The notes under the pieces are model-generated. The model worked only from the letters and a program-made list of their open reading frames with translations, was not told where the DNA came from and ran no database searches. A DNA stretch of 64,000 bases, taken from positions 62,001-126,000 of the forward strand of contig NZ_ATNM01000064.1 in the NCBI RefSeq assembly GCF_000427295.1, written 5' to 3'. Below, in pieces: positions 29,262 through 38,802 of the stretch. The stretch is from Cyclobacterium qasimii M12-11B (GTDB taxonomy: Bacteria; Bacteroidota; Bacteroidia; Cytophagales; Cyclobacteriaceae). Position numbers and translations under genes: made by a program. Every line of letters begins with the position of its first letter. The stretch's first letter is position 1.

Positions 29262-30718
29262 ATGAAAAAGATATTTAACAGTTTGTTTTGGCGCCTGTCC
29301 TTTTTTTTCCTCTTTTTCTTATTAATAATATCAGGGGTTTTTATTTATATCACACACAATTCCTCAATTATTTATTCGCAGGAAACCTCCCAAAAATTAA
29401 ACCGTCCACTAGCCGAGAGAGTAGCCAAATTCACCCAACCATTCGTTAACGGCTCATTAAATGATGTCGATGTAGAAGAAATGTTCCACAATGTCATGGT
29501 ACTTAACCCTTCTGTGGAAGTGTATCTATTGGACGAATCGGGGAAAATCCTCAGTTATTACGCTCCTTTTGGAGAAGTAAAACTTGAACGTTTGAATTTA
29601 GACCCCATTCATCAATTCATTGACAATAAGGAGGAATTCATAAAAGGTGAAGACCCCAGAAACCCAGGGGTTCATAAGATTTTTTCTGCGGCCAGCATCA
29701 TAAACAATGACAAGAAAGTGGGCTATATTTATATAATATTGGCTAGCGAAGAATACACGAGTGTCACAGACATGTTGGCTCACAATTATCAAATCAAACT
29801 CGCTACCAAGGCGGTACTAATTACCCTTCTGGCAGCCATAATTATAGGTTTTTTTGTCATATGGTACCTCACCAAAAACGTCAATAAAATCAGTGCTGCC
29901 GTAAACCGTTTTAAACATGGTGATTTGAGCTCACGTATCCACTTGAAATCAAAGGGTGAGTTATCTGTATTGGCCAATAATATTGATTCAATGGCAGACA
30001 CCATCGTAAGTAATATCAATGAAATCAGGTCTGTAGAAAAACTGAGAAAGGAATTAATTTCTAATATTTCTCATGACCTAAGGACCCCTTTGACTTCAAT
30101 ACAAGGCTATGCCGAAACGCTGGTTTTACTGGAAGAAAAGTTAGACAAAAAGACTAAAATCAAATATTTAGACACCATCCTTTCCAGCACCCAGCGGTTA
30201 AAGAAGATGGTGGACGATTTATTTGAGATTTCAAAATTAGAAGCAAGTCAGGTTGAAACCAAGAAAGAAAACTTCTCCATAAATGAATTGCTTTCTGATA
30301 TGGTCATGAAATTCAACCTAATAGCAAAAAGCAAATCCATCGATTTTAAAATCCAAATGTTAGAAGAGAATGTCCTTGTGTTTGCAGACATTGCTTTAAT
30401 GGAACGCGTTTTTCAAAACCTTCTGGACAATGCACTAAAACACACCAATGAAGGTGGGACAGTCCTTATTGTCATTAAAAATAAAACCACGGATGCTATC
30501 GAGATAATGATTAAGGACACCGGCATAGGTATTTCTTCTGAAGAATTGCCCTATATTTTTGACAGGTACAAAAAGGGAGAATCCAATAATCAAGATGGAA
30601 CAGGCTTGGGTCTTGCCATAGTGAAAAAATACTGGATTTGCATAAACAAGACATCAAGGTAGAAAGCGAATTGAATGTCGGAACGTCCTTTTCTTTTAAT
30701 CTACCTGTTCATTCCTAA
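29262..30718 (+). CDS. Membrane sensor histidine kinase (frameshifted near the C-terminus as written)
   Basis: The cognate kinase of the upstream regulator. Transmembrane segment 1 (LSFFFLFFLLIISGVFIY) and 2 (VLITLLAAIIIGFFVIWYL) bracket a periplasmic sensor of about 150 residues; a HAMP linker follows, then HisKA with NISHDLRTPLTS (phospho-acceptor His271) and the ATPase domain with NLLDNALKHT, KDTGIGIS and GTGLGLAIVKK. As written the frame ends at 30662 with a non-family tail; adding one A to the run at 30624-30629 restores ILDLHKQDIKVESELNVGTSFSFNL to a stop at 30716-30718 and a 485-aa protein. The sensed signal is unknown. Confidence 0.92.
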
Positions 30719-30726
30719 AAGTTGAC

Positions 30727-30748
30727 ACTTTTGTGATCTTTTCGTGAT
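30727..30748 (+). promoter_or_regulatory. Candidate response-regulator binding site (direct repeat)
   Basis: TTTTGTGAT and TTTCGTGAT follow one another with GTGA units at 30733 and 30744, again 11 bases apart. The first unit lies in the same 11-mer, ACTTTTGTGAT, that precedes the response-regulator gene. It sits upstream of the small exported ORF and the spondin-domain gene, making these candidate targets of the two-component system. Confidence 0.4.
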
Positions 30749-30761
30749 ACTATCTGGCTTA

Positions 30762-30795
30762 TTTTGATAAAGTTAACCTTTAAACTTTATCAAAA
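30762..30795 (+). promoter_or_regulatory. Perfect hairpin reaching the start codon of the small ORF
   Basis: TTTTGATAAAGTT pairs perfectly over 13 bp with AACTTTATCAAAA across an 8-base loop; the last paired A is the first base of the ATG at 30795. It could be a translational control hairpin, an operator palindrome or a weak terminator for the kinase operon (no T run follows). Confidence 0.45.
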
Positions 30796-31016
30796 TGAGA
30801 AAAGCCTTTTTTTCAACAATTTCCTTAATTACTGGTACGAACCTGTTTACTCAAAACAGTAAAAAAATGGCGCTTACCCATGAGCGGAAAGTAGCTATTC
30901 TCAATTTCGAAAGAGTACCAATCCCCCAAGTAAATCCTTCCAACTTCTATAGTAAAAGAGGCACTGCACTCAATTCAGGTAAGGCTCTTTTTTATCAAAA
31001 AGATGCTAAACCTTAA
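30795..31016 (+). CDS. Small, possibly exported hypothetical protein
   Basis: A 73-aa ORF starting MRKAFFSTISLITGTNLFTQ, a weak signal-peptide-like N-terminus, then a Lys-rich, low-complexity mature part (ERKVAILNFERVPIPQVNPSN). It lies between the two-component genes and the spondin gene and directly after a conserved direct repeat and a perfect hairpin, which favours a real, regulated gene. No family is recognised, and a chance ORF cannot be excluded. Confidence 0.42.
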   Translation: MRKAFFSTISLITGTNLFTQNSKKMALTHERKVAILNFERVPIPQVNPSNFYSKRGTALNSGKALFYQKDAKP

Positions 31017-31105
31017 TTCCCTAAATAAAAACTTCATCCATAGGATCAAGAACAAACGCAATTGAACCTAAAACAACAACTATTTATAACCTTAAACCAA
31101 ATATT

Positions 31106-32353
31106 ATGAAAAGTGTAAAATTATTAAGCTTGGCGGCATTTATGGGCGCATTATTATTGCTAAATGCTTGCAATGATGAGGATATGGATATGCCTCAAAA
31201 AACGAACAGTGAATTTACAGTTACAATTGAGAATGTATTCGAAGGCAAAGATTATTTTAATACCGGCCAAACCGGATTAATAACACCTGATAATTCTGAA
31301 TCTTTTAGCTTCAATGCCGGTAAAGGTCAATCGTTGAGTTTTGCTACCATGCTTGTCGAATCCAACGATTTATTCTATGCTCCTGATGAGATGGGCATAG
31401 CTTTGTATGATGACAATGGGGAACCTGTAACAGGTGATGTAAGTGCTATGGTTTCATTATGGGATGCAGGAACGGAAGTCAACGAAGAACCTGGTATGGG
31501 CACCAATCAACCTTTGCGTCAAAGTGCAGCAAATACCGGTACTGCTGAAAGCAATCCTGTAAAATTGGTGGATGATGGCTTTACCTACCCTACTACAAAT
31601 GATGTCCTAATGGTGGAAATTGAGCATGATGGGGGCACCATGTTTACGGTCACCCTTAGCAACGTATCCAATAGCGCAAGCTTGACTTCGCCGCTTGCAC
31701 CAGGAGTTTGGGTAATTCATTCAAGCGATCAAATGCCTATTTTCACAGATGGTATAGTAGCACAAGCAGGTTTAGAGCCCTTGGCTGAAGATGGAGACAA
31801 TGCTATACTAAATACGGGACTGGTTGGTATGACAGGATTCTTCTCTCCATTTGCTCCTGGGGCTTATTCCGTAGGAAGTGAGAACATGGTTTATATGGTA
31901 GGGCAATCTGCAAGCGCTGCATTGGAGAGTTTAGCTGAAGATGGAGATGCCTCCGGTTTTGAAAATGTATTTAATACTCCCGTTGGCACTGCCGCACCAG
32001 GTCCGTTGCTTCCTGGTAACTCTTACTCATTTACCTTTACATCCGAAGAAGGTGATCAACTGTCCTTCGCTACCATGCTCGTACAATCCAACGACTGGTT
32101 TATTGGAGCAGATAATATTGACCTGTTTTCAAATGGCACTGCTTTATCAGGGGACATTACCAGCATGGTGAATTTATTGGATGCAGGAACTGAAGTTGAT
32201 GAATATGCTGGTGCAGGAAACTCCCAGCCTCTTCGCCAAGCGGCTGCTAACACTGGCATTGATGAAGGTGCTGTTGTGAACATGGAAACAAATCCATCTG
32301 CCAATGTTCCTCTAATTAGCGACATGGTAAAAGTTACCATAACACCAATGTAA
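31106..32353 (+). CDS. Lipoprotein with two spondin_N-type domains
   Basis: A 415-aa lipoprotein (signal FMGALLLLNAC, Cys22). Two copies of a spondin_N-like domain are evident: the first with FSFNAGKGQSLSFATMLVESNDLFYAP and LWDAGTEVNEEPGMGTNQPLRQ, the second with LSFATMLVQSNDWFIGADNIDLF and LLDAGTEVDEYAGAGNSQPLRQ. A repeated middle block (PLAEDGDNAILNTG, SLAEDGDASGFENVF) links them. Spondin_N is a calcium-binding beta-sandwich; in marine Bacteroidota such proteins are exposed and their role is unsettled. It may be controlled by the adjacent two-component system. A perfect terminator follows. Confidence 0.88.
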   Translation: MKSVKLLSLAAFMGALLLLNACNDEDMDMPQKTNSEFTVTIENVFEGKDYFNTGQTGLITPDNSESFSFNAGKGQSLSFATMLVESNDLFYAPDEMGIALYDDNGEPVTGDVSAMVSLWDAGTEVNEEPGMGTNQPLRQSAANTGTAESNPVKLVDDGFTYPTTNDVLMVEIEHDGGTMFTVTLSNVSNSASLTSPLAPGVWVIHSSDQMPIFTDGIVAQAGLEPLAEDGDNAILNTGLVGMTGFFSPFAPGAYSVGSENMVYMVGQSASAALESLAEDGDASGFENVFNTPVGTAAPGPLLPGNSYSFTFTSEEGDQLSFATMLVQSNDWFIGADNIDLFSNGTALSGDITSMVNLLDAGTEVDEYAGAGNSQPLRQAAANTGIDEGAVVNMETNPSANVPLISDMVKVTITPM

Positions 32354-32377
32354 AATAATTCTCTTTCAGAATAGGGA

Positions 32378-32420
32378 TGCCTGCTGGTAATAATCTTAGC
32401 GTTATTACCAGCAGGCTTTT
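32378..32420 (+). terminator. Strong rho-independent terminator after the spondin gene
   Basis: A perfect 15-bp stem, GCCTGCTGGTAATAA with TTATTACCAGCAGGC, has an 8-base loop and a T5 tail. Confidence 0.93.
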
Positions 32421-32725
32421 TCAGTAGGTAGTAATTTTTTTAAATTCAATAATAGCATCAAACTATTCTATTTCTGAAATAGGCCTACTATACTTTGGAA
32501 TCCGAATGCCAACAAACATTATCCATCAACTAAAAAAAGAACATTGTAACGGCACAAAGAACAACTAATTTGCTATACTATTTGAAGAATCATTATAAAA
32601 ATCTAGCATTAAACTCGTATTAATATAGATTATTATAAAACATATCCATATATATTGTGTTATTTGTTATGTTAAATTATTTGAAAAAATTTAAATAGTA
32701 TAATTATTTAAAAAGGAATCAAATT
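32421..32725 (+). other. AT-rich leader of PAS kinase 1
   Basis: These 305 bases contain no ORF and are very AT-rich. The last part resembles the leaders of PAS kinases 2 and 3 and should contain the promoter of the first kinase. Confidence 0.45.
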
Positions 32726-35377
32726 ATGCAGGCTTCTAGTAAACACATAGGTTTTATAGCTGCGAATCATATACCCGCTTTATTGGCCTATTGGGATAAA
32801 GATGAAATATGCAGATTTGCAAATGCAGCCTATTTGGAATGGCAGGGGAAGCCTCAGGAAGAAATAATAAACAAAATTTCAAAGAAGGAACTGTTGGGGC
32901 CCGAATATGAGAAACATATCCCTCTTATAAAAGATGCTCTTAAGGGTAAAAACAAAGTTTTTACCGCGAAACCAGATCGCTAAAAAATAAATTGCTCCAT
33001 TCTGAAGTAACCTATACACCCTATATTGAAAATGGTGAAGTCCTTGGATTCACAGCACATATTACGGAAAAACCAAGCCCAAAACCCATAAATGTCCCAG
33101 ATTCTAAAACTGAAAAGCTATTAAAAGACTTTTTGGAATTAGCGCCTGACGCCATCGTAATAGTGGATAGTACCGGGACAATACAAATGGTTAACCAACA
33201 GGCTGAAAACATATTTGGCTACTCTAAATTAGAACTACTAGGAAAAGAAATAGCTTTTCTAATACCAGAGGGTCATCGGGCAAAGCACAAAGGCCATATC
33301 AAAGAATACTTCGATTCCTCCGCTATCAGGCCAATGGGCACAGGCATGAAGTTGTACGGTAAACGAAAAAATGGAGATATATTCCGAATCGAAGTAAGTT
33401 TAAGCTCTACGAAATCAGAAGATGGCATTCTTGTAATGGCTGCTGTCAGAGACATCACAGATCGAATTAGAATAGAGACTGAACTTGAAGAAAGCAATAA
33501 ACGAAATAGTATATTTATCCAGCAGTCTCCAAATGCCATTGCCATGTTTGACAAAGAGGTGCGATATATGGCCGCATCTCAAAAATGGCTTGAAGACTAT
33601 GGTTTAAAGAACCAGGAAATTATCGGTCAATCCCATTATGACATTTTCCCGGAAATTGGACAAGACTGGAAAGACAAGCATCAACAGTGTTTAAAGGGTG
33701 AAATTCATCAATGCGATGAAGAAGCTTTCAAACGTACTGATGGATCTACCCAATGGATAAAATGGGAAATTCGTCCTTGGTTTGTCTCCGAAGACAATAT
33801 TGGAGGGATTCTCATGCACACCCAAGACATTACGCCCCTAAAAGAAAAAGACCGGGAAAAACGGCGAATAGAAAAAATATTAGAAAGGACCAATGCCGTT
33901 GCAAGAATTGGAACCTGGGAAGTGGACTTGGACAAGGAAGAATTTATATGGAGTAAAATAATCCAGGAAATTCATGAAGTCCCTGAAGATTTTGTGCGTG
34001 ACGCAACATCCGTCATGGGTTTTTTCAAGAAAGGAAGAAGTCAGGATTTAATGTCAAAAGTAATTTCAGAATGCATTTTCAATGGTACTCCATATGACCT
34101 GGAAGTTGAATTAATTACTGCAAAAGGCAACGAAGTTTGGGTGCGCATCATAGGACAATCCGAGTTCGTCGACGGAAAATGTAGACGCATTTATGGCATC
34201 CTTCAGGACATCACTTCTATCAAAAAGACAGAAATAAAATTAAATAAGGTAAATGAAGAATTAAAAGCCATTTTAGATTCTGGGACTGTATCCATAATAG
34301 GTACTGACAAGGAAGGTACAATCACTCATTTCAATCGGGGAGCTGAGAAAATGCTACAGTATTCCGCATCGGAAGTGATTGGAAAGAAAACCCCGGAAGT
34401 TTTTCATTTAAAAGACGAAATCATAAAACATGGAGAGAAACTGTCCAATCAACTTGGGCGTCAGGTAAGCGGTTTTGAAGTTTTTGTAGAGACTTCAAAT
34501 ATTGGCGACCTTGGCACCAACGAATGGACCTTTATCAGAAAAGATGGACAAAAGCTTGTTGTACTTTTAACCTTAACTCCTCTAAAGAATCAACAGGGAG
34601 AGACTTTTGGTACGCTTGGAATAGCTACAGACGTAAATGAACGAGTAGAAAATCAACATAAACTAAAAGAAGCCAAGGAAAACCTGGAGGTATTGACAGA
34701 AAAACTTTCCTCTCAAAACATGCAACTGGCCAACTTTGCCCACATCACCTCTCATAACTTACGGGCCCCTGTGAGCAATTTAAATTCCCTACTTCAATTT
34801 TACCATACCAGCGAAGGGCAAGAGATAAAAGATACTGTCATTGATAATTTCGAAACCGTTTGTAAACACCTAACGAATACGCTAGATAATTTAGTAGGAT
34901 TACTAAAGATTCAGGAAGAAGGTTCTAAAAAAATCGAAATCATAAACTTTGATGAAGTACTTAGCAAAACAAAAGAAATGCTCGTTGGCCATATAAGGGA
35001 ATCGGGGGCGCAAATAATTGCTGATTTTACAAAAGCACCAAAAATTACCTTCAATCGTATTTTTTTTAGAAAGTATCTTTCTAAACCTCGTAGGAAATGC
35101 CATAAAATACCGTTCCCCTGACAGAACCCCAATTATTAAACTTGAAACAGACATTAGCTATAACCGAATCCTATTTACAATTACGGACAATGGCTTGGGC
35201 ATCGACCTAAAGAAACACAGCGGAAGTTTATTTGGGCTGCACAAAACATTCCACGAAAATTCCGAAGCAAAAGGCATAGGGTTATTCCTGACAAAAAATC
35301 ACATTGAGGCAATGGGAGGAACGATCTATGCGAGCAGTGAAGTGGGAAAAGGAACCACCTTTACTGTCAAGTTCTAG
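32726..35377 (+). CDS. Soluble multi-PAS sensor histidine kinase, copy 1 (two frameshifts as written)
   Basis: The first of three tandem paralogues. The frame breaks twice: adding one T at 32958-32962 gives KVFYRETRSLKNKLLHSEV, and removing one T at 35060-35067 gives FNRIFLESIFLNLVG. The net change is zero and the restored length is 883 aa, exactly that of copies 2 and 3, which supports a single intact gene. Architecture: about five PAS/PAC domains over residues 1-635, a coiled linker, a HisKA-like segment AHITSHNLRAPVSNL, and an ATPase domain with NLVGNAIKYRSP, DNGLGIDLKKH and GIGLFLTKNH. There is no transmembrane segment, so it senses a cytoplasmic cue. No cognate response regulator is adjacent. 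Confidence 0.85.
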
Positions 35378-35816
35378 CCAGGGTCATTTCATTTCGTGCT
35401 TGAAAGGCTTCCTTTGAAAAATCCTGAAATGCTATTGTATATTTCCAGCTTACTCATTTACTATTTAGAGTTTTTCATTGTATAAGATATCAATGAAATA
35501 CAAGTGGCCTTTTGTAGGATTCATGCTATTGGCATGGTATTCGATATAAAGTAAAAGTTGGGTCTCAAATTCGACTTGCTTTTATTTATTTTGGGCTTGA
35601 CTAAAATTCACAAAGTAAAAGGATATAGAACAAAATACTCGCTATAAATAACTACGAATCTACTACAGCACTAGAAAACCAAATCATTGATTTTTATTCA
35701 TTCGTCAAGTCGGTTTTCATATAAGTTATCCCCGAATTAATCCAGCTATATTTATTTAACAAGTTAATTTTTATATTATACTATAAATTAACTTTCCATT
35801 TAATCAGATCTTCTTT
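35378..35816 (+). other. Spacer between PAS kinases 1 and 2
   Basis: These 439 bases hold no gene. The downstream end contains TACTATAAATTAA (35779-35791) 26 bases before the start of copy 2; the same 13-mer lies 25 bases before copy 3. The sequence GTCGGTTTTCAT...AAGTTATC also recurs in the next spacer, so the duplication unit included the promoter region. Confidence 0.5.
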
Positions 35817-38468
35817 ATGCATGCTTCTAGTAAACAAATAGGCTTAAAAGCTGCTAATCAAATCCCCGCATTATTAGCCTATTGGGACAAGAATGAAATT
35901 TGTCGGTTTGCCAATGCCGCTTATTTAGAATGGTATGGAAGATCCCAGGAAGAGATGGTTGACAAAATGTCCAAAGAGGAATTATTGGGACCAAAGTATA
36001 AAGAGCATATTTCTTTTATAAGAGAAGTGCTCAATGGCAATGAACAAAGATTTGATCTGGAGATAATGACACCAAATGGTGAATTGCGTCATTCTCATGC
36101 TACTTATACTCCAGATATAGAAAATGGTATAGTCCTTGGGTTTACTGCCCACATTTCAAATATAACAAGCAGAAAGCGATTAGAAGTCTCCAATGCTAAG
36201 TCTGAGAAGCTACTAAAAGACCTTCTTGAATCCGCACCTGATGCTATCATAATAGTGGACAGTTCTGGAACAATCCAAATAGTAAACCAACAGGCCAAAA
36301 AGATATTCGGCTACTCAAAATTGGAGATGGTGGGAAAAAATATTGAGTTTTTAATCCCTATGGAGCATAGAGCAAAGCACAAAGGCTATATTGAAAAATT
36401 CTTTGTTGCCGCCACTAACAGGCCATTGAGCAAAAATCTGAAATTATTCGGAAAACGAAAGAGTGGAGAAAAGTTTCGCGTAGAAATAAGCCTGAGTCCC
36501 ACCCAAACAGAAGACGGTATTCTAGTAATGGCTACTGTTCGCGACATTACGAATAGGGTGAAAATGGAAACAGAATTGGCTGAAAGCAATAAGCGAAATA
36601 GCATTTTTGTTCAACAAGCCCCTAGTGCAATTGCCATGTTTGACAAAGGAATGCACTATATGGCAGCCTCTCAGAAATGGATGCAAGATTATGGAATAGA
36701 GGGAAAGGATATCATTGGAAAATCCCACTATGACATTTTTCCAGAGATTGGGGAAGAATGGAAACAGAAACATCAACGCTGCTTAAAGGGAGAAATTAAC
36801 CAATGTGATGAAGCGCCTTTTGATCGTGCCGATGGCTCCCGTCAATGGATAGCATGGGACGTACGCCCCTGGTATTTGTCAGAAGGTGAAATAGGTGGTC
36901 TGCTTATGTATACCGCAGAAATCACCCCTCTAAAAGAAAAAGAACAGGAAAAACAGCGGATTGAAGAAATATTAAATAAAACCAATGTCGTAGCTCGGAT
37001 TGGAACCTGGGAGGTAAATTTGAATCAGGAACGATTAATATGGAGTAGAATCACCAGGGAGATACATGAGGTAAACAATGAGTTTCAACCTAATTTACCA
37101 ATTGGTATTAACTTTTATAAAGAAGGAGAAAGCCGAGATAAAATATCAAGAGCGGCTACAGAAGCAATTGACAAAGGTACTCCATTTGACTTGGAACTTG
37201 AACTGGTGACGGCAAAAGGGAATTCAGTATGGGTACGTTCAATAGGACAGGCAGAATTCGTTAATGGAAAATGCCAACGCGTCTATGGCATCTTCCAGGA
37301 CATTACCAAAATCAAAAATGCAGAAATAAATTTAAACCATGTAAATGAAGAATTAAAAGCACTCCTTAATGCTGAATCAGTCTCCATCATTGGCACAGAC
37401 ACAGAGGGTTTGATCACGCATTTCAATCGAGGCGCAGAGAAAATGCTTCAGTATTCCGGGGCAGAAATGATTGGAAAGAAGACAGTAGAAGCTATTCACG
37501 TCGACGAAGAAATGGCAGACCTTGGAGCCGAATTGTCCGCCAACCTCGACCGAGAGGTAACTGGGTTTGAAATTTTTGCAGAATCCGGAAAAGATGAGCG
37601 TCACAATACCCATGAATGGACCTACATTAGAAAAGATGGGTCAAAACTCATCGTCCTTCTGGTGATAACCCCTCTAAAAGATTATAAAGGAGGAATATAT
37701 GGTTATCTAGGAATAGCTTCAGACATAAGTGAACGTGTAGAAAATCAGCGAAAAATACAGGAGTCCAAAGAAAATTTAGAGTTAATGACAGAGAAACTTT
37801 CCTCTCAAAATACGCAACTCGCAAACTTTGCGCACATTGCCTCTCATAACTTACGCGCTCCAGTAAGTAATCTAAATGCCCTTCTTCAATTTTATCATTC
37901 AAGTGATGGACAAGAGATGAAAGAAGAAATCATCGGCAATATTGAGACGGTAAGTAAACACCTGTCTACCACACTTAATGCACTGGTAGACACACTTAAG
38001 ATTCAGGATGAAGGTTCTAAAAATATGGAAATCATAAGATTTGATGAAGTTCTTGAAAGAACCAAAGAAATTTTAGTGGCCAATATAATGGAATCAAAAG
38101 TTCAAATAAATGCAGATTTCTCAAAAGCTCCCAAAATCACATACAATCGAATTTTTCTAGAAAGTATCATTTTAAACTTAGTAGGCAATGCAATAAAATA
38201 CCGCTCTCCAGATAGGGTACCAATTATTAATATAGAAACTGATATTAGCTATAACCGAATCCTTTTTACAATAGCTGACAATGGCTTAGGCATAGACCTT
38301 GTGAAACACGGGAGAAATCTATTTGGCCTTCATAAAACATTTCACAAACATGCTGAGGCAAAAGGCATAGGACTCTTCCTGACAAAAAACCACATTGATG
38401 CAATGGGTGGAATAATCACTGTCAAAAGTGAAGTGGGGAAAGGAACCACTTTCACTGTTAAATTTTAA
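35817..38468 (+). CDS. Soluble multi-PAS sensor histidine kinase, copy 2
   Basis: The intact 883-aa second paralogue. PAS units open with IPALLAYWDKNEICRFANAAYLEW, LLESAPDAIIIVDSSGTIQ, IFVQQAPSAIAMFDKGMHYM, NVVARIGTWEVNLN and AESVSIIGTDTEGLITHFN; PAC-like segments such as ILVMATVRDIT and RVYGIFQDIT follow each. The phospho-acceptor His is His677 in ASHNLRAPVSN; the ATPase boxes are NLVGNAIKYRSP, DNGLGIDLVKH and GIGLFLTKNH. There is no membrane segment. It is very similar to copy 3 and slightly less so to copy 1, with most divergence in the first two PAS domains, consistent with changes in sensory input. Confidence 0.93.
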   Translation: MHASSKQIGLKAANQIPALLAYWDKNEICRFANAAYLEWYGRSQEEMVDKMSKEELLGPKYKEHISFIREVLNGNEQRFDLEIMTPNGELRHSHATYTPDIENGIVLGFTAHISNITSRKRLEVSNAKSEKLLKDLLESAPDAIIIVDSSGTIQIVNQQAKKIFGYSKLEMVGKNIEFLIPMEHRAKHKGYIEKFFVAATNRPLSKNLKLFGKRKSGEKFRVEISLSPTQTEDGILVMATVRDITNRVKMETELAESNKRNSIFVQQAPSAIAMFDKGMHYMAASQKWMQDYGIEGKDIIGKSHYDIFPEIGEEWKQKHQRCLKGEINQCDEAPFDRADGSRQWIAWDVRPWYLSEGEIGGLLMYTAEITPLKEKEQEKQRIEEILNKTNVVARIGTWEVNLNQERLIWSRITREIHEVNNEFQPNLPIGINFYKEGESRDKISRAATEAIDKGTPFDLELELVTAKGNSVWVRSIGQAEFVNGKCQRVYGIFQDITKIKNAEINLNHVNEELKALLNAESVSIIGTDTEGLITHFNRGAEKMLQYSGAEMIGKKTVEAIHVDEEMADLGAELSANLDREVTGFEIFAESGKDERHNTHEWTYIRKDGSKLIVLLVITPLKDYKGGIYGYLGIASDISERVENQRKIQESKENLELMTEKLSSQNTQLANFAHIASHNLRAPVSNLNALLQFYHSSDGQEMKEEIIGNIETVSKHLSTTLNALVDTLKIQDEGSKNMEIIRFDEVLERTKEILVANIMESKVQINADFSKAPKITYNRIFLESIILNLVGNAIKYRSPDRVPIINIETDISYNRILFTIADNGLGIDLVKHGRNLFGLHKTFHKHAEAKGIGLFLTKNHIDAMGGIITVKSEVGKGTTFTVKF

Positions 38469-38802
38469 CAATAGACATTTCCTTATCATGCTGGATTATT
38501 TTTTCATATAGGATCTGGAAAAGCTATTAAATTTCTCAAAACACCCCATTTAAGCACTTAAGGTATTTATAGGTATACTTCGATTATTAATAGCGCAGGT
38601 TCTAAGTAAAAAACTTTAATACTTTTCATCGTGAAGTCCAGATTCCGTTTCAAATTAAAAATGCTTTTAATCTAAAACTTTTAATCACTAAATCGGTTTT
38701 CATAAAGGTTATCATTAACTTAACCCTTCTATCTTGTATTATTTAACCTAATAATTTGTGGGTTTTACTATAAATTAAATATTTATTTAAACTGATTTTT
38801 AT
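38469..38802 (+). other. Spacer between PAS kinases 2 and 3
   Basis: These 334 bases hold no gene and are related to the previous spacer, with TACTATAAATTAA at 38766-38778. A promoter for copy 3 is likely. Confidence 0.5.
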
